From NCBI GenBank assembly GCA_023336205.1, contig JALQCR010000015.1, positions 62,001 to 126,000 of the forward strand: DNA of 64,000 nt. The letters run 5' to 3'. Positions 36,701 to 44,116 of this stretch are shown here, in pieces. This DNA is from Pseudanabaena sp. Salubria-1. GTDB taxonomy: Bacteria > Cyanobacteriota > Cyanobacteriia > Pseudanabaenales > Pseudanabaenaceae. The position numbers were made by a program, and so were the translations under genes. The notes under the pieces are model-generated. The model was given only the letters and a program-made list of their open reading frames with translations, did not search any database and was not told the DNA's origin. Numbering within the stretch: the stretch's first letter is position 1; each line of letters starts with the position of its first letter.

Positions 36701-37086
36701 ACAGGCTTGACTCGGTTATTCGTCTCAAGCGTTAACTCATCAGATATTTTATATCCACCTTGTAACTCATCCAAAAGTTCTGCAAGTGGGTCAAATCCCG
36801 CTAATAACAAACTTTTTAATCGCTCATCGACAGTTATTTGTGGATTTTCTTTGAGGATTTTGAAAAAATCTTCTAATCTATGGGCAACATGCTGAATGCT
36901 GCCTACTCCTAACATCGCAGCGCCACCTTTAATTGAATGAGCTGCTCGAAAAAGCTCATTAACTGATTCGGAATCATTGAGCACATCTTCCAAGTTTAAT
37001 ACGCCTTGTTCAATTGTCTGAAGATGTTCGCGGGCTTCTTCAATGAAGTAGCCCATGATTCGCTGCTGTTGTTGTTCCGAGTTCAT
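30796..37086 (-). CDS. CheA-type hybrid histidine kinase of a type IV pilus chemotaxis system (HmpE/PilL-like)
   Basis: This giant sensor kinase has 2096 residues. The N-terminal HPt domain carries His50 (RAAHSIKGGAAML) as phosphate acceptor. Residues about 270-1440 are an acidic, disordered region with tandem 32/33-residue repeats (TEDLGDFFAGTEEPEIASDI) in its middle. Next come the CheA dimerisation helices (DSLNNLVGELVVNRNLLEQD), the HATPase domain (LTHLVNNAIDHGLEDP and GRGVGLDVVK), a CheW-like domain, and a C-terminal receiver domain with Asp2022 (FCDIEMPRMDGL). It is the last gene of a four-gene operon with CheY, CheW and MCP. Homologous operons control type IV pilus motility in Synechocystis and hormogonium motility in Nostoc. 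Confidence 0.95.
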   Translation of the reverse strand: MNSEQQQQRIMGYFIEEAREHLQTIEQGVLNLEDVLNDSESVNELFRAAHSIKGGAAMLGVGSIQHVAHRLEDFFKILKENPQITVDERLKSLLLAGFDPLAELLDELQGGYKISDELTLETNNRVKPVFAELESYLNQLVSNNDGEISTDTYNQQEESIPQLQELAISQQSIFQQEITTKMRDMLQLFRAADSAESRSQLQAVCNYFQEIGNNFDLRNWTNLVTQIKNAIAQPNNSYRTLAPILIRELKEAQDLVLADRELEIAVSLQLQNLLPYRFSEPEDDEVSTIFTTASGNIGEDSNVNDFDVSDTSNISTDGDFVLNPDVDIDLFADQLDEEVFDLPDTRKNQIDQMDWMDSEYEITENQHVDGPKVGASELKSLAILFENDDIDFDAAWEDIESNETNIANHSATETSDSHDEFADLLDNNSDNNDVTAPNLSRGESSIEQLFGEVYDQDLTIEENSSSLFPDDLEDSWVQTAEVSPEIIPEREQASLDSLFTEDLADEESLDNQFDFDLGMDIVEQISVEQVSDYQVDDALSIDNEFSSDIEVSEIDVEKNSFPELLSQLESAEQFVDNQLDDTDDSQPLSSEEYFAAIARAEIENAGGDDNIPSEPFALTFSEEGMNLLDDPFAIDGSLDEVLLESSPDLINEETVNADVDNSFEDSEEIVSNDYIGAVPNYGSDGIDTTGLNIFDELGFDNDEFDEVVNPQEVVGSANVVVPDTIANDFDDKLSSTEDLGDFFAGTEEPEIASSDISDVDNAIVEFSNTEDLGDFFAGTEELEIASDISDVNNVIAEFSSTEDLGDFFVGSSEPEIASSDISDVDNAIAEFSSTEDLGDFFAGTEEPEIASDISDVDNAITEFSSTEDLGDFFSGTEEPEIASDISDVDNAIAEFSSTDDLGDFFSGTEEPAIVSDISDVDNAIPEFSGTEDLGDFFAGTEEPEIASDISDVDNAIVEFSSSEDLGDFFAGSEDLDVPDDISNDSADSFDEKYSNTDDLGDFFSTAEEPEISVEVNEELDAFADRTDFTEKSDNFFSDSEDSEITSTDISDCNIDGFEQEFSNTEDLEDFFAASDEPKSSIDILNTSESTYEFNNTESLGDFFDEVEESQSLIENIVNDDFDEFSANLTNLDEYDNVVDISEEDQEAFVDFDSPQDINSDSLPMLDEDISEETPTNLSGEFFEQINSSDELNLADLFADAEEEDLTVVEDELNFDQATSLTQADDINDLTNMLDENLQWPPNVQEDLHLEDNDASAKTTIDNLADFFQGDDDLEANNFLQNSEEELVISNLTDDTPLGFGEFNEFADLDEDISELDFSLSQDPETKKLEPEQQLQTEELNGIDDNFDFDDLEAMIGSSSNMPNDVNNRTFDDPITATVINDQGSSDSNDMNFDELEALLGESNSFDETEKTKKATDGFDELEFLIQNTFAPEVGQVITKTPKRQPAATRKPRLTDSTMRVDVKYLDSLNNLVGELVVNRNLLEQDQERLQQFITNLLHQVQLLSDVSQRMRDQYDRSLLEASLTAGRGGRSSYSFDTPSQLSDSSNSNTSVTNDFEGIEFDRYNTFHVLSQEIIELIVRVRESASDIEFVVGETDQVTRQLGTITTQVQDDLKQSRMVPFAQIADRLPRGIRDRALKTGKQAELEIFGRETLIDKAILEQLTDPLTHLVNNAIDHGLEDPTTRQAAGKSATGRLTVRAYHQGNQTVISISDDGAGISTDRVKKSAVAKGVRSQAEVDRLNETEVYSLLFEAGFSTAAQADEFKGRGVGLDVVKTCLDDIRGVIIVESVVGKGTTFTIRLPLTLSISKAMFCISDRARIAFPVDGFEDMVEVPQSQIILNEKGQPCLPWRDTVLPFQHLSNLLSYSRHLSRSSIYGKQENDELCIIILRNDTSYLALQVDQFLGEYEIVIKQLEGPIPQPSGIAGATVLGDGRVMAIANVLELFDIASGRLRPSTSGLTIQPTVEEDVAVDPTVLIVDDSITVRELLSLTFAKVGYRVEQAKDGQDAWEKLRAGLPCDMIFCDIEMPRMDGLDLLSRLQKDSRLKEIPVAMLTSRGADRHRQSAIQLGAKGYFTKPYLEEELLSASKRLLAGETLPI
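34183..34900. repeat. 96/99-bp tandem repeats inside the CheA gene
   Basis: The word GAAATCTCC or a near copy starts at 34183, 34279, 34375, 34471, 34567, 34666, 34762 and 34861, giving spacings of 96, 96, 96, 96, 99, 96 and 99 bases. All are multiples of three, and they encode 32/33-residue units. More diverged units continue towards 33700. Confidence 0.95.
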
Positions 37087-37141
37087 GATAGAATCCTCTC
37101 AAAGATTTAGGGTGTGAGTAGTATAGCTAGAGGTAATAATC

Positions 37142-39484
37142 CTAACGAACTCCCGTTGTTTTATCACCCGCGTCAACACGGAAACGTTCCACAGAATCTT
37201 GGAGGCTGCGAGCCACACCCACCAGATTTTGGAGCGATGCTGACACCCTTTGAGACTCTTGCGAAGTTTCTTGGGCTGACAATTCAACTGACTGCATAAC
37301 CTGAGATACCGTCCTAGAAGTCTCGGTCTGCTTGACTGTATCTTCTGTAATCGATAGTACCAAAGTTTCAATGCGATGGGAAACTTGGATAATGTCTGTG
37401 AGCGATTGACGAGCCTGTTCAGCACGTCTTGTACCATCAATAACCTGTTGTGTACCGATTTCCATCGCTTGTTGTACACCACTAGTTTCACTCTGAATCT
37501 GTAATACGATTTGCTCAATTTCCTTAGATGACTTCGCAGCGCGATCTGCTAGCTGGCGAACCTCATCGGCAACGATCGCAAAACCTCTTCCCGCATCGCC
37601 CGCTCTCGCCGCTTCAATACTAGCGTTTAAAGCAAGTAAGTTAGTACGTGAAGCGATCGCGGAAATCAAACCAACAATCTTAGAAATCTCTTGTGAAGAC
37701 TCTCCAAGGCGTTTAACCTTGCGCGTAGTTTCAGCAACCGTTTCGCGAATGTCTAAAATACCTGCTACGGTACGTTCTACCGCGTCGCCGCCCTTAATCG
37801 CGGTTTCGGAGGCGAGTTTAGCAACCTGATCCGCTTCACGCGCACTTTCGGCTACACGTTGAATCGATTCAGTCATCATTTGCACTGAGTTTAAGGTAAC
37901 GCTTAACTCTTCAGCTTGACGTAACGCATCCGATGACAAACTACGGGCAAATGCTTCATTTTCGCGAGAGCTTTCGTTTACCTGACGAGCCGCAATTTTT
38001 ACTTGGTTAACAATCTCGCGCAGGTTTTGAATCGTGAGGTTAAAGGAGTCAGCAACCGCGCCTAATACGTCAGCAGTCACCTCCGCTTGTACAGTCAAGT
38101 CACCTCGCGCTGCGCCTTCCACGTCATCAAGCAATCTGATTACCTGACGTTGTAAATCCTCTTTAGCTTGTTCTTGTTCGGCGGCTTTGCGTTGGGCTTC
38201 GGTGGTGTTAGACACAATCGACTGAATCATTTGGTTAAAACTTGCTGCGAGTCTACCAAACTCATCTTCGCTATAAACGGTCGCACGAGGACTCATATCA
38301 CCACGAATTACGGCTTCAAACTGAGCCTGCAAGTTGGAAGTCGATTGATCAATCAGACGAGATGAGCGTTTGCCCAATCCCCAAGCGATTGCCCCACTTG
38401 CCAAAGCTGCGGCTCCACCCATCATCCAGCCAGTATTTCGGACTTGCTCCCTTGTTGTTTTGTCTGAAATAGAGCCAGTAGCAAAATTTGTAACCACACC
38501 CGCAGCAACCATTGCGATGACCCCTGCTGCGATCGCAGTGATCACGTTTTTGGTCTTGAGCGGCATATTATCAAAAGGAGAGAATAAGCCACCCTGCTCA
38601 GAAGCTTCGGCTACAACATCCGCACCTGCTCTCTTTGAGCCGACTGGTGTATTAATTGTCCCTAAGCCAAATAACTCTGCCTCATTTTCCGATTGCTTAA
38701 ATCTTGCCGAGGGCATGTCTTGATTGGCTAATGATGTCGTATTTGAGCGTCCCGAAGTTGTAAAGTCTTGACTACCAAAATCTGACATAGATCGATCTGA
38801 GACCATCTGTGTTGCTTCTGAGTCTCCAAATGAATTAGAAAAAGATGATTCACTAATGTCATCAAAATCATCAAAATCATCCATAAAGACAACATCAGTG
38901 TCTGAATTCATATTGCCTGAAGTACCACTAGATTTGTAACCAGAGTTAAAACTTGAATCCCCTGCTAGCTGAGTTTCTGCACCATAGCTGTATTGACTAG
39001 AGCCGTTCATCGAAGTATCAGAACTAAAATCTTCAAAATCAAAATCGTCAATACGACTTGAGCCAGTACTTTGACCACCACTATCATCAGTAGACCAAGA
39101 TCCTTGCGTATTAAAATTCGATTGATTATAACTATTATCTTCGTAGGCGTATTGCTGCTTACTACTAAACTCATCTGCGCTGCCCATACTGTAGCTATCA
39201 TCATTGATATCTAGTCTTTCTTTAGCTGCCGCAATACCACTATGGGCATATTCTAAAATAGAGTTGTCGTCCGTCAAATGTAAAACAGTTTCATATTCAC
39301 CAATTGAATCTTGATAGCGCTCTAGGGCGAGATTTATATGGGCATGAAGAAGACGATACATAGGATCGCTAGGGCAGGCTTTAACCAACTCTTGAGTCAA
39401 TTTGCCAGCTTGACTGTAGTCTCCTTGCATATAGGCTAAGGAAGCCTTTTCGTATTCTTTTTGGTATTGTGTACTTGATGCCAT
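37142..39484 (-). CDS. Methyl-accepting chemotaxis protein (HmpD/PilJ-like)
   Basis: The 780-residue receptor starts with a TPR-like segment (residues 1-105, KASLAYMQGDYSQAGKLTQE). A Ser/Gly/Asp-rich linker follows, then two close membrane segments (VITAIAAGVIAMVAAGVV and WMMGGAAALASGAIAWGLG), HAMP-type linkers, and the signalling domain with the conserved hairpin tip (SAIASRTNLLALNASIEAAR and GRGFAIVADEVRQLADRAAK). With almost no loop between the membrane helices it has no periplasmic sensor, so input is probably through cytoplasmic or membrane contacts. It is third in the operon, between CheW and CheA. Confidence 0.95.
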   Translation of the reverse strand: MASSTQYQKEYEKASLAYMQGDYSQAGKLTQELVKACPSDPMYRLLHAHINLALERYQDSIGEYETVLHLTDDNSILEYAHSGIAAAKERLDINDDSYSMGSADEFSSKQQYAYEDNSYNQSNFNTQGSWSTDDSGGQSTGSSRIDDFDFEDFSSDTSMNGSSQYSYGAETQLAGDSSFNSGYKSSGTSGNMNSDTDVVFMDDFDDFDDISESSFSNSFGDSEATQMVSDRSMSDFGSQDFTTSGRSNTTSLANQDMPSARFKQSENEAELFGLGTINTPVGSKRAGADVVAEASEQGGLFSPFDNMPLKTKNVITAIAAGVIAMVAAGVVTNFATGSISDKTTREQVRNTGWMMGGAAALASGAIAWGLGKRSSRLIDQSTSNLQAQFEAVIRGDMSPRATVYSEDEFGRLAASFNQMIQSIVSNTTEAQRKAAEQEQAKEDLQRQVIRLLDDVEGAARGDLTVQAEVTADVLGAVADSFNLTIQNLREIVNQVKIAARQVNESSRENEAFARSLSSDALRQAEELSVTLNSVQMMTESIQRVAESAREADQVAKLASETAIKGGDAVERTVAGILDIRETVAETTRKVKRLGESSQEISKIVGLISAIASRTNLLALNASIEAARAGDAGRGFAIVADEVRQLADRAAKSSKEIEQIVLQIQSETSGVQQAMEIGTQQVIDGTRRAEQARQSLTDIIQVSHRIETLVLSITEDTVKQTETSRTVSQVMQSVELSAQETSQESQRVSASLQNLVGVARSLQDSVERFRVDAGDKTTGVR

Positions 39485-39549
39485 GTGCTTTCTCCTAAAA
39501 TCCCTAAAATCTCTGCCATTTGCGCGAAATCATCTTGAAATTACTATGT

Positions 39550-40101
39550 CTAGGATGCCCACCTTGCTGATCGTAAAATGTTGACTTGATCTAACAGCTT
39601 TAGGGGATCGCTATCTTCCATTATCCACTCACCTTTAATAAATGGAGCCATACTATCAGAGCTGTTTCTTGAGACATTTAGTTGTGAAGAATCAAGCCAA
39701 GCCATTACGCCAATTTGTTCTACCGCTAAACCTAACATCATGCCCTGATCCTCGATCGCAATAATTGAAATTTCTGCGCGATCAGTATTAACTGGGGGAG
39801 CCTCTCCCAAAAATTGACCGAGATCTCCTACCCAAACTACTCTACCCCGAATATTCACTGTGCCAAGCAGTAGGGGTGAGACATTGGGCATCGGGTTAAT
39901 CCGATCTGGAGCAAATTCCAAAACTTGACTGACTCCAATTGCAGGTAAAGCAAACTCAATTCCAGAAGCCACAAAAAATCTTAAGTGCAGCTCACCTTCT
40001 GGAGCTTCGATGCCTTGATCAAAGTCTGTAGCCTGATCTTGTCCGATGCCAGGGAAGAATTCTTGGTTTCCTACCATAATTTGAGGATCTCTACCTTGCA
40101 A
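39550..40101 (-). CDS. CheW-like adaptor of the pilus chemotaxis operon
   Basis: The 183-residue protein is a single CheW domain (LRFFVASGIEFALPAIGVSQ near residue 39 and GTVNIRGRVVWVGDLGQFLG near 84) with a short N-terminal extension containing QIMVGNQEFFPGIGQ. CheW couples receptor to CheA kinase. It sits 65 bases before the MCP gene and 138 bases after the CheY gene on the same strand. Confidence 0.94.
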   Translation of the reverse strand: MQGRDPQIMVGNQEFFPGIGQDQATDFDQGIEAPEGELHLRFFVASGIEFALPAIGVSQVLEFAPDRINPMPNVSPLLLGTVNIRGRVVWVGDLGQFLGEAPPVNTDRAEISIIAIEDQGMMLGLAVEQIGVMAWLDSSQLNVSRNSSDSMAPFIKGEWIMEDSDPLKLLDQVNILRSARWAS

Positions 40102-40239
40102 AATAGCAAATTTTAAATGTCTTCAAGTCTTAAAAAGTGAACATTGAGAATATTGAGAAAGTATTAGAGTAATGATGTTAACCAACTGCCATTAAATAAT
40201 CAAGAATTGTCTACACTTTTAGCATTCTTAGTGAAATTC

Positions 40240-40608
40240 TTAAGCTTTTCTCAGTAACTGTTTAACAGTACCAACTAGCTCTTGAGGCTGAAATGGCTTA
40301 GCTATGTAGGCATCAGCTCCCTGCTTCATTCCCCAATAGCGATCGAACTCTTCACCCTTCGATGAACACATTACGACAGGAACGCGCTCAGTTTTGGGAT
40401 CAGTTTTAATGCGACGACATAACTCATAGCCATTCATGCGGGGCATGACAATGTCCATAACTACAATGTCTGGGCAATTGCCTTGCATTTGCTCTAGCGC
40501 TTCCACACCATCGCCTGCTGTTTTAACGGTTAGGCCACTACCCTTGAGTAAGTCCTCAATCATTTCTCTTTGTGTCACACTGTCTTCAACCACCAGAACT
40601 GTACTCAT
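40240..40608 (-). CDS. CheY/PilH-type response regulator
   Basis: The 122-residue protein is a single receiver domain. The phospho-acceptor is Asp52 (VVMDIVMPRMNGYEL), the acidic pair is Glu8/Asp9, and the conserved Lys is in AYIAKPF. There is no output domain, as in CheY proteins that act on a motor, here the pilus machinery. It is the first gene of the operon. The PatA-like regulator that precedes it in other cyanobacteria is not present upstream. Confidence 0.95.
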   Translation of the reverse strand: MSTVLVVEDSVTQREMIEDLLKGSGLTVKTAGDGVEALEQMQGNCPDIVVMDIVMPRMNGYELCRRIKTDPKTERVPVVMCSSKGEEFDRYWGMKQGADAYIAKPFQPQELVGTVKQLLRKA

Positions 40609-41179
40609 ACATGAATGCCCCGATAGGATTCTTCCACTAGCAAATCACCAAACAAATATATTAAGGTTAATATGATTGGCATTCTGCTTTGCCCATCTTA
40701 AATTCTAGGTTAGCGTTTAATTATTTATGAAACTGTTCATATTTTAGTCTTCTCCTGTAAAGAGATTAGGTATAGAGCCGAAAGTCAAGACAAAAAATAG
40801 CATGTATATGGCTTTGCTCTAGCACTAAAACCAAAATAATTTTTTGAATCACCTAAATAATACCAATTATCGAAAGTATGACGACAATTTTGAGAATTAA
40901 AAATTAAATCCAGCATAGTTCTAGCAGGGTTTTAGCCTTCCCAAAATGGCAATGTCATTTTGAGCATTTGCATACATTCCCAGCCTAAAAACAGACATTA
41001 AGTAGCTACGTCCTTCCCCGCCAAGAAATAGCGGTGCGCGGCGAAGGGCGTAGGCATAATTAATTACAAAGGTGTGACAACACTTCTGTGAAATAAAAAC
41101 CAAACCCTGCGAGGCTTTTATTTTAAGGATTGTAGGCTACCAACCCTAACCCACACTAACTCTAAATGCTGCGCTTCAT
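40609..41179. other. 571-base gap with dispersed repeat material
   Basis: No gene is supported. It should hold the promoter of the chemotaxis operon near 40610-40800. At 41066-41113 lies one copy of a repeat that also occurs at 52446-52499 and, in the other orientation, at 53546-53596. Next to it (about 40995-41060) is a GC-rich piece resembling the region near 53190-53310. Confidence 0.7.
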
Positions 41180-42703
41180 TTAAGTGACTCGATCAAGAGT
41201 GCGGTATTGAACTGCTTCAGCAACATGAACTACTTGAATATTTTCGACATTGGCTAGATCGGCGATCGTGCGGGATACCTTAAGAATGCGATCGGTGGCA
41301 CGAGCTGATAAACCTAAACGTTTAATAGCGGATTCCAATAGGTCACGGGAAGGGTTATCTAGCTCACACCATTGGCGTAAATGTCTGGATTGCATCTGGG
41401 CATTGCAATTTACCCTTGTTTCCTTTTGAAATCGATTTTGTTGAATTTTACGCGATGCTTGTACTCTTTCTTTAACAGCACTAGAGTTTTCTCCCTCAGG
41501 CGATCGCGTCATCTCTTCTGGCTTCAATCTTGCCACAGTTACCTGTAAGTCGATCCGATCCATTAATGGTCCTGATAATTTTGCCCAATATTGTTCACGC
41601 TGACGAGGTGTACAGGTACAAGGCTGAACAGAATCGCCATAGTAACCACATTGACAAGGGTTCGTACTTGCGACGAGTGTAAATTGGGCGGGAAAGGTTA
41701 CGGATTGGCGAGTACGGGAAATACTTACAAATCCATCTTCTAAAGGTTGTCGTAAAAATTCCAGTACATCACGTTTAAACTCAGTCAGCTCGTCCAGAAA
41801 AAGGATGCCGTTTGTGGCTAGCGTTATCTCCCCAGGGCGCGGGAAACTGCCACCACCGACTAATGAAGGGCCAGAAGCAGAATGATGGGGACTGCGAAAT
41901 GGGCGATCGCTTACGAGTCCCTTACCTTTTAATAAGCCAGCTACGGAGTGTATTCTAGTTACTTCTAGAGCTTCATCAAAGTTCATATTTGGCAAGATGC
42001 TAGGTAAACGCCTAGCCAATAGAGTTTTTCCAGAGCCAGGTGGACCAACAAAAATCAAATTATGTCCACCAGCGGCAGCGATTTCTAGAGCACGGCGGGC
42101 ATGTTGTTGACCTTTAACATCCTTAAGATCCAGTTTAAATTCACTTTCATGCCATTTTAGATCTGGATTGGCAACCACTGGCGGATATTTGTCTGGATTT
42201 GCTAAGAAATCCCCGACCTCGGTAATACTTTGTAATCCATACACAGCAAGCCCTTTAACTAAAGCAGCTTCTTGCGCGTTCTCCTTCGGCACAATAATCC
42301 CAATCATGCCTAAGCGCTGAGCAGCGGCAGCGATCGGTAATACGCCAGAAACGGGGCGAAGTGAACCGTCAAGGGAGACTTCACCTAAGAACAAGTGATC
42401 GCCTAATAACTGTGGATCAACCTGTTCAGAGGCAGCTAAAATGCCAATGCTAATTGGTAAATCAAAGATGGGACCTTCTTTACGCAAATCAGCTGGAGTG
42501 AGGTTAATCACAATCTTGCGCATGGGAAAAGAGAATCCTGCATTTTTGATTGCTGCTTTAACCCGCTCTCGACTTTCTTGAACTGCGGTATCGGGTAATC
42601 CCACCAAGGTAATGCCAGGCAATCCTCCTGATACATCTACTTCTACACCCACTTGAATGGCATCGATACCTAAGATTGCTGCGCTCCAAACCCTTGCTAG
42701 CAC
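41180..42703 (-). CDS. comM: YifB/ComM family Mg-chelatase-like AAA+ ATPase
   Basis: The 507-residue protein has the N-terminal YifB fold (MLARVWSAAILGIDAIQVGV), a Walker A motif GPPGSGKTLLARRLP at about 218-232, Walker B GILFLDELTEF, and the C-terminal helical domain (RLGLSARATDRILKVSRTIA). ComM helicases promote branch migration during natural transformation in other bacteria. This matters here because pilus genes are nearby and natural competence is common in cyanobacteria. The zinc-like CQCGYYGDSVQPCTC segment is a normal part of the family. Confidence 0.94.
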   Translation of the reverse strand: MLARVWSAAILGIDAIQVGVEVDVSGGLPGITLVGLPDTAVQESRERVKAAIKNAGFSFPMRKIVINLTPADLRKEGPIFDLPISIGILAASEQVDPQLLGDHLFLGEVSLDGSLRPVSGVLPIAAAAQRLGMIGIIVPKENAQEAALVKGLAVYGLQSITEVGDFLANPDKYPPVVANPDLKWHESEFKLDLKDVKGQQHARRALEIAAAGGHNLIFVGPPGSGKTLLARRLPSILPNMNFDEALEVTRIHSVAGLLKGKGLVSDRPFRSPHHSASGPSLVGGGSFPRPGEITLATNGILFLDELTEFKRDVLEFLRQPLEDGFVSISRTRQSVTFPAQFTLVASTNPCQCGYYGDSVQPCTCTPRQREQYWAKLSGPLMDRIDLQVTVARLKPEEMTRSPEGENSSAVKERVQASRKIQQNRFQKETRVNCNAQMQSRHLRQWCELDNPSRDLLESAIKRLGLSARATDRILKVSRTIADLANVENIQVVHVAEAVQYRTLDRVT

Positions 42704-43235
42704 TTTTTACCTATCACAATAAGACTTGCAAATTCTCAATTAATTAAGATTATCACATGTGAATTTACTATGGATTGCATATTGTGTGGAGCTAGACTTA
42801 GTATTTATCTGGTTCTAATTATTAAAGATTAGTTTCTTGAAATTCATAGATATATTACGGTACAAGTACCTACGCACAGTTATTGTGCTTTGCGCTCATA
42901 CCTAATCAATATAAATTGTGAAAGCCTTGCAAAGCAAAGATTTCACAATTTGTATTGGGGCACTTTTGATCAGCAATTGCTGTAAAATATTTGCTTTTCA
43001 AGCCTTCTAAAAAGCTTTTTTGGTTTAAATATAGAGCTAAGCTCTGTAAGAATATCTAAATTTATGGATGACTACATCTAACAAGAATAATAACCATCAA
43101 AACTTAGTATATTTAATACTTCATTTAAAAATTCTCTTGAATTTGAATTAATTATTACTAAAGGTGAAAATTCCAACATTATTTGTTAGTTTAAAATACA
43201 GATTGCTTGTTATCTTCAAGAATTAATTGAGCATT
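42704..43235. other. 532-base gap with one hairpin
   Basis: No gene is seen. A hairpin with arms of about 17 bases and one mismatch (CAATATAAATTGTGAAA near 42909 and its partner ending near 42957) is followed by AT-rich sequence. The 42704-42760 part probably holds the comM promoter. Confidence 0.6.
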
Positions 43236-43517
43236 TTAATACTTTGAGAAACTAAGCGATCGCATATTAATTTCTTGTAGTTCTAAGCTTTCTTCATTCG
43301 TTAGGGGAATTGAGTTATGAAAGGATTCATTTAGTAGGGAATTGAAATCATTGGTAGATTGCCAAGATGGTTCAAAGGGATGGACTGCTAGGCTACAAGC
43401 TTCCCATGCGGGACTGACTGGAACGTCTAATTTTCCACAAAAGCCGCCCCTTCTTCCTTCAGGGTTGTAGTGCTGACACAATCGACAAGCTGGAACCGAG
43501 TTGTCTGAAGTGTTCAT
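43236..43517 (-). CDS. Conserved cyanobacterial cysteine-rich protein, unknown function
   Basis: The 93-residue protein runs from ATG 43517; eight more codons to 43541 are possible. The N-terminal half has a fixed pattern of Cys with Arg and Gly (CRLCQHYNPEGRRGGFCGKL, then VPVSPAWEACSLAVHPFEPSW), which suggests a small metal-binding fold. I recall similar unnamed proteins in cyanobacteria. The C-terminal half is low in conservation signals. The gene stands alone between two long AT-rich gaps. Confidence 0.72.
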   Translation of the reverse strand: MNTSDNSVPACRLCQHYNPEGRRGGFCGKLDVPVSPAWEACSLAVHPFEPSWQSTNDFNSLLNESFHNSIPLTNEESLELQEINMRSLSFSKY

Positions 43518-44116
43518 ATATCTTAAATTTGGCTTTGCCAAAAATTTATTAAATGCGATTTATTAATTAACTTAATTATGCAGGGTCGTAATTAAGGTTT
43601 AAGCAAGCTCTAATCCTTGTTTAGGAAGCATTTCAGCGATCCCAAATTAAATATAAATTTAATAATGTCTTAACTGATTCCTGTAATGCTTTCATAACAA
43701 TCTTCTTGAGGAGTTTATAGAATCAAAGCAACCGTTTTAATAATTAAGAAAACATAAAGATCTTTTAAATTTATGTTTCTTCTAAGTGTTTGTACTTAAA
43801 AGTTTGAGGCTTTCGTAAAATCAAAATAATTGTTATACCAATCCTCAAAATGACAAACATTTTGAGGATTTACCGTGTTTTTAGATCAAACCCTACTCCT
43901 TTTCAAGTCAAGCTACGCACCATGCCTTTTACTTTGGTAGGAAGGAAGGAAATAATGAATTTTTTAAAAGTACTGAAAAGTAATCCCAAAACACAAAGTG
44001 GCGTAGCCATTTTGTGTTTTGGGATAAACAGGATTTATAATAAGAAGTCAAAATTTAAATGCCAAAAAGATATAAAGTGCCTTTCTAGCCCTTGAACTTT
44101 TATATCGTAAAAATAC
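43518..44116. other. About 600-base AT-rich gap with a hairpin repeat
   Basis: An open frame of 81 codons at 43850-44095 crosses the hairpin at 43985-44023 and shows no family features, so I do not call a gene. The hairpin is described separately. No RNA gene was recognised. Confidence 0.6.
43985..44023. repeat. Hairpin repeat of the CCAAAACACAAA family
   Basis: The arms read CCCAAAACACAAAGTGGC and, as near-complement, GCCATTTTGTGTTTTGGG. A nearly identical hairpin is at 52506-52538 and a partial copy is near 53168. Confidence 0.85.

Noticed and set aside
40921..41103. 60-codon minus frame upstream of comM
   Set aside because: Most of it is dispersed repeat sequence that also occurs near 52450 and 53190-53590.
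43850..44095. 81-codon frame in the gap before the PgpH-like gene
   Set aside because: It runs through a dispersed hairpin (43985-44023), has no recognisable domain and no good ribosome site.
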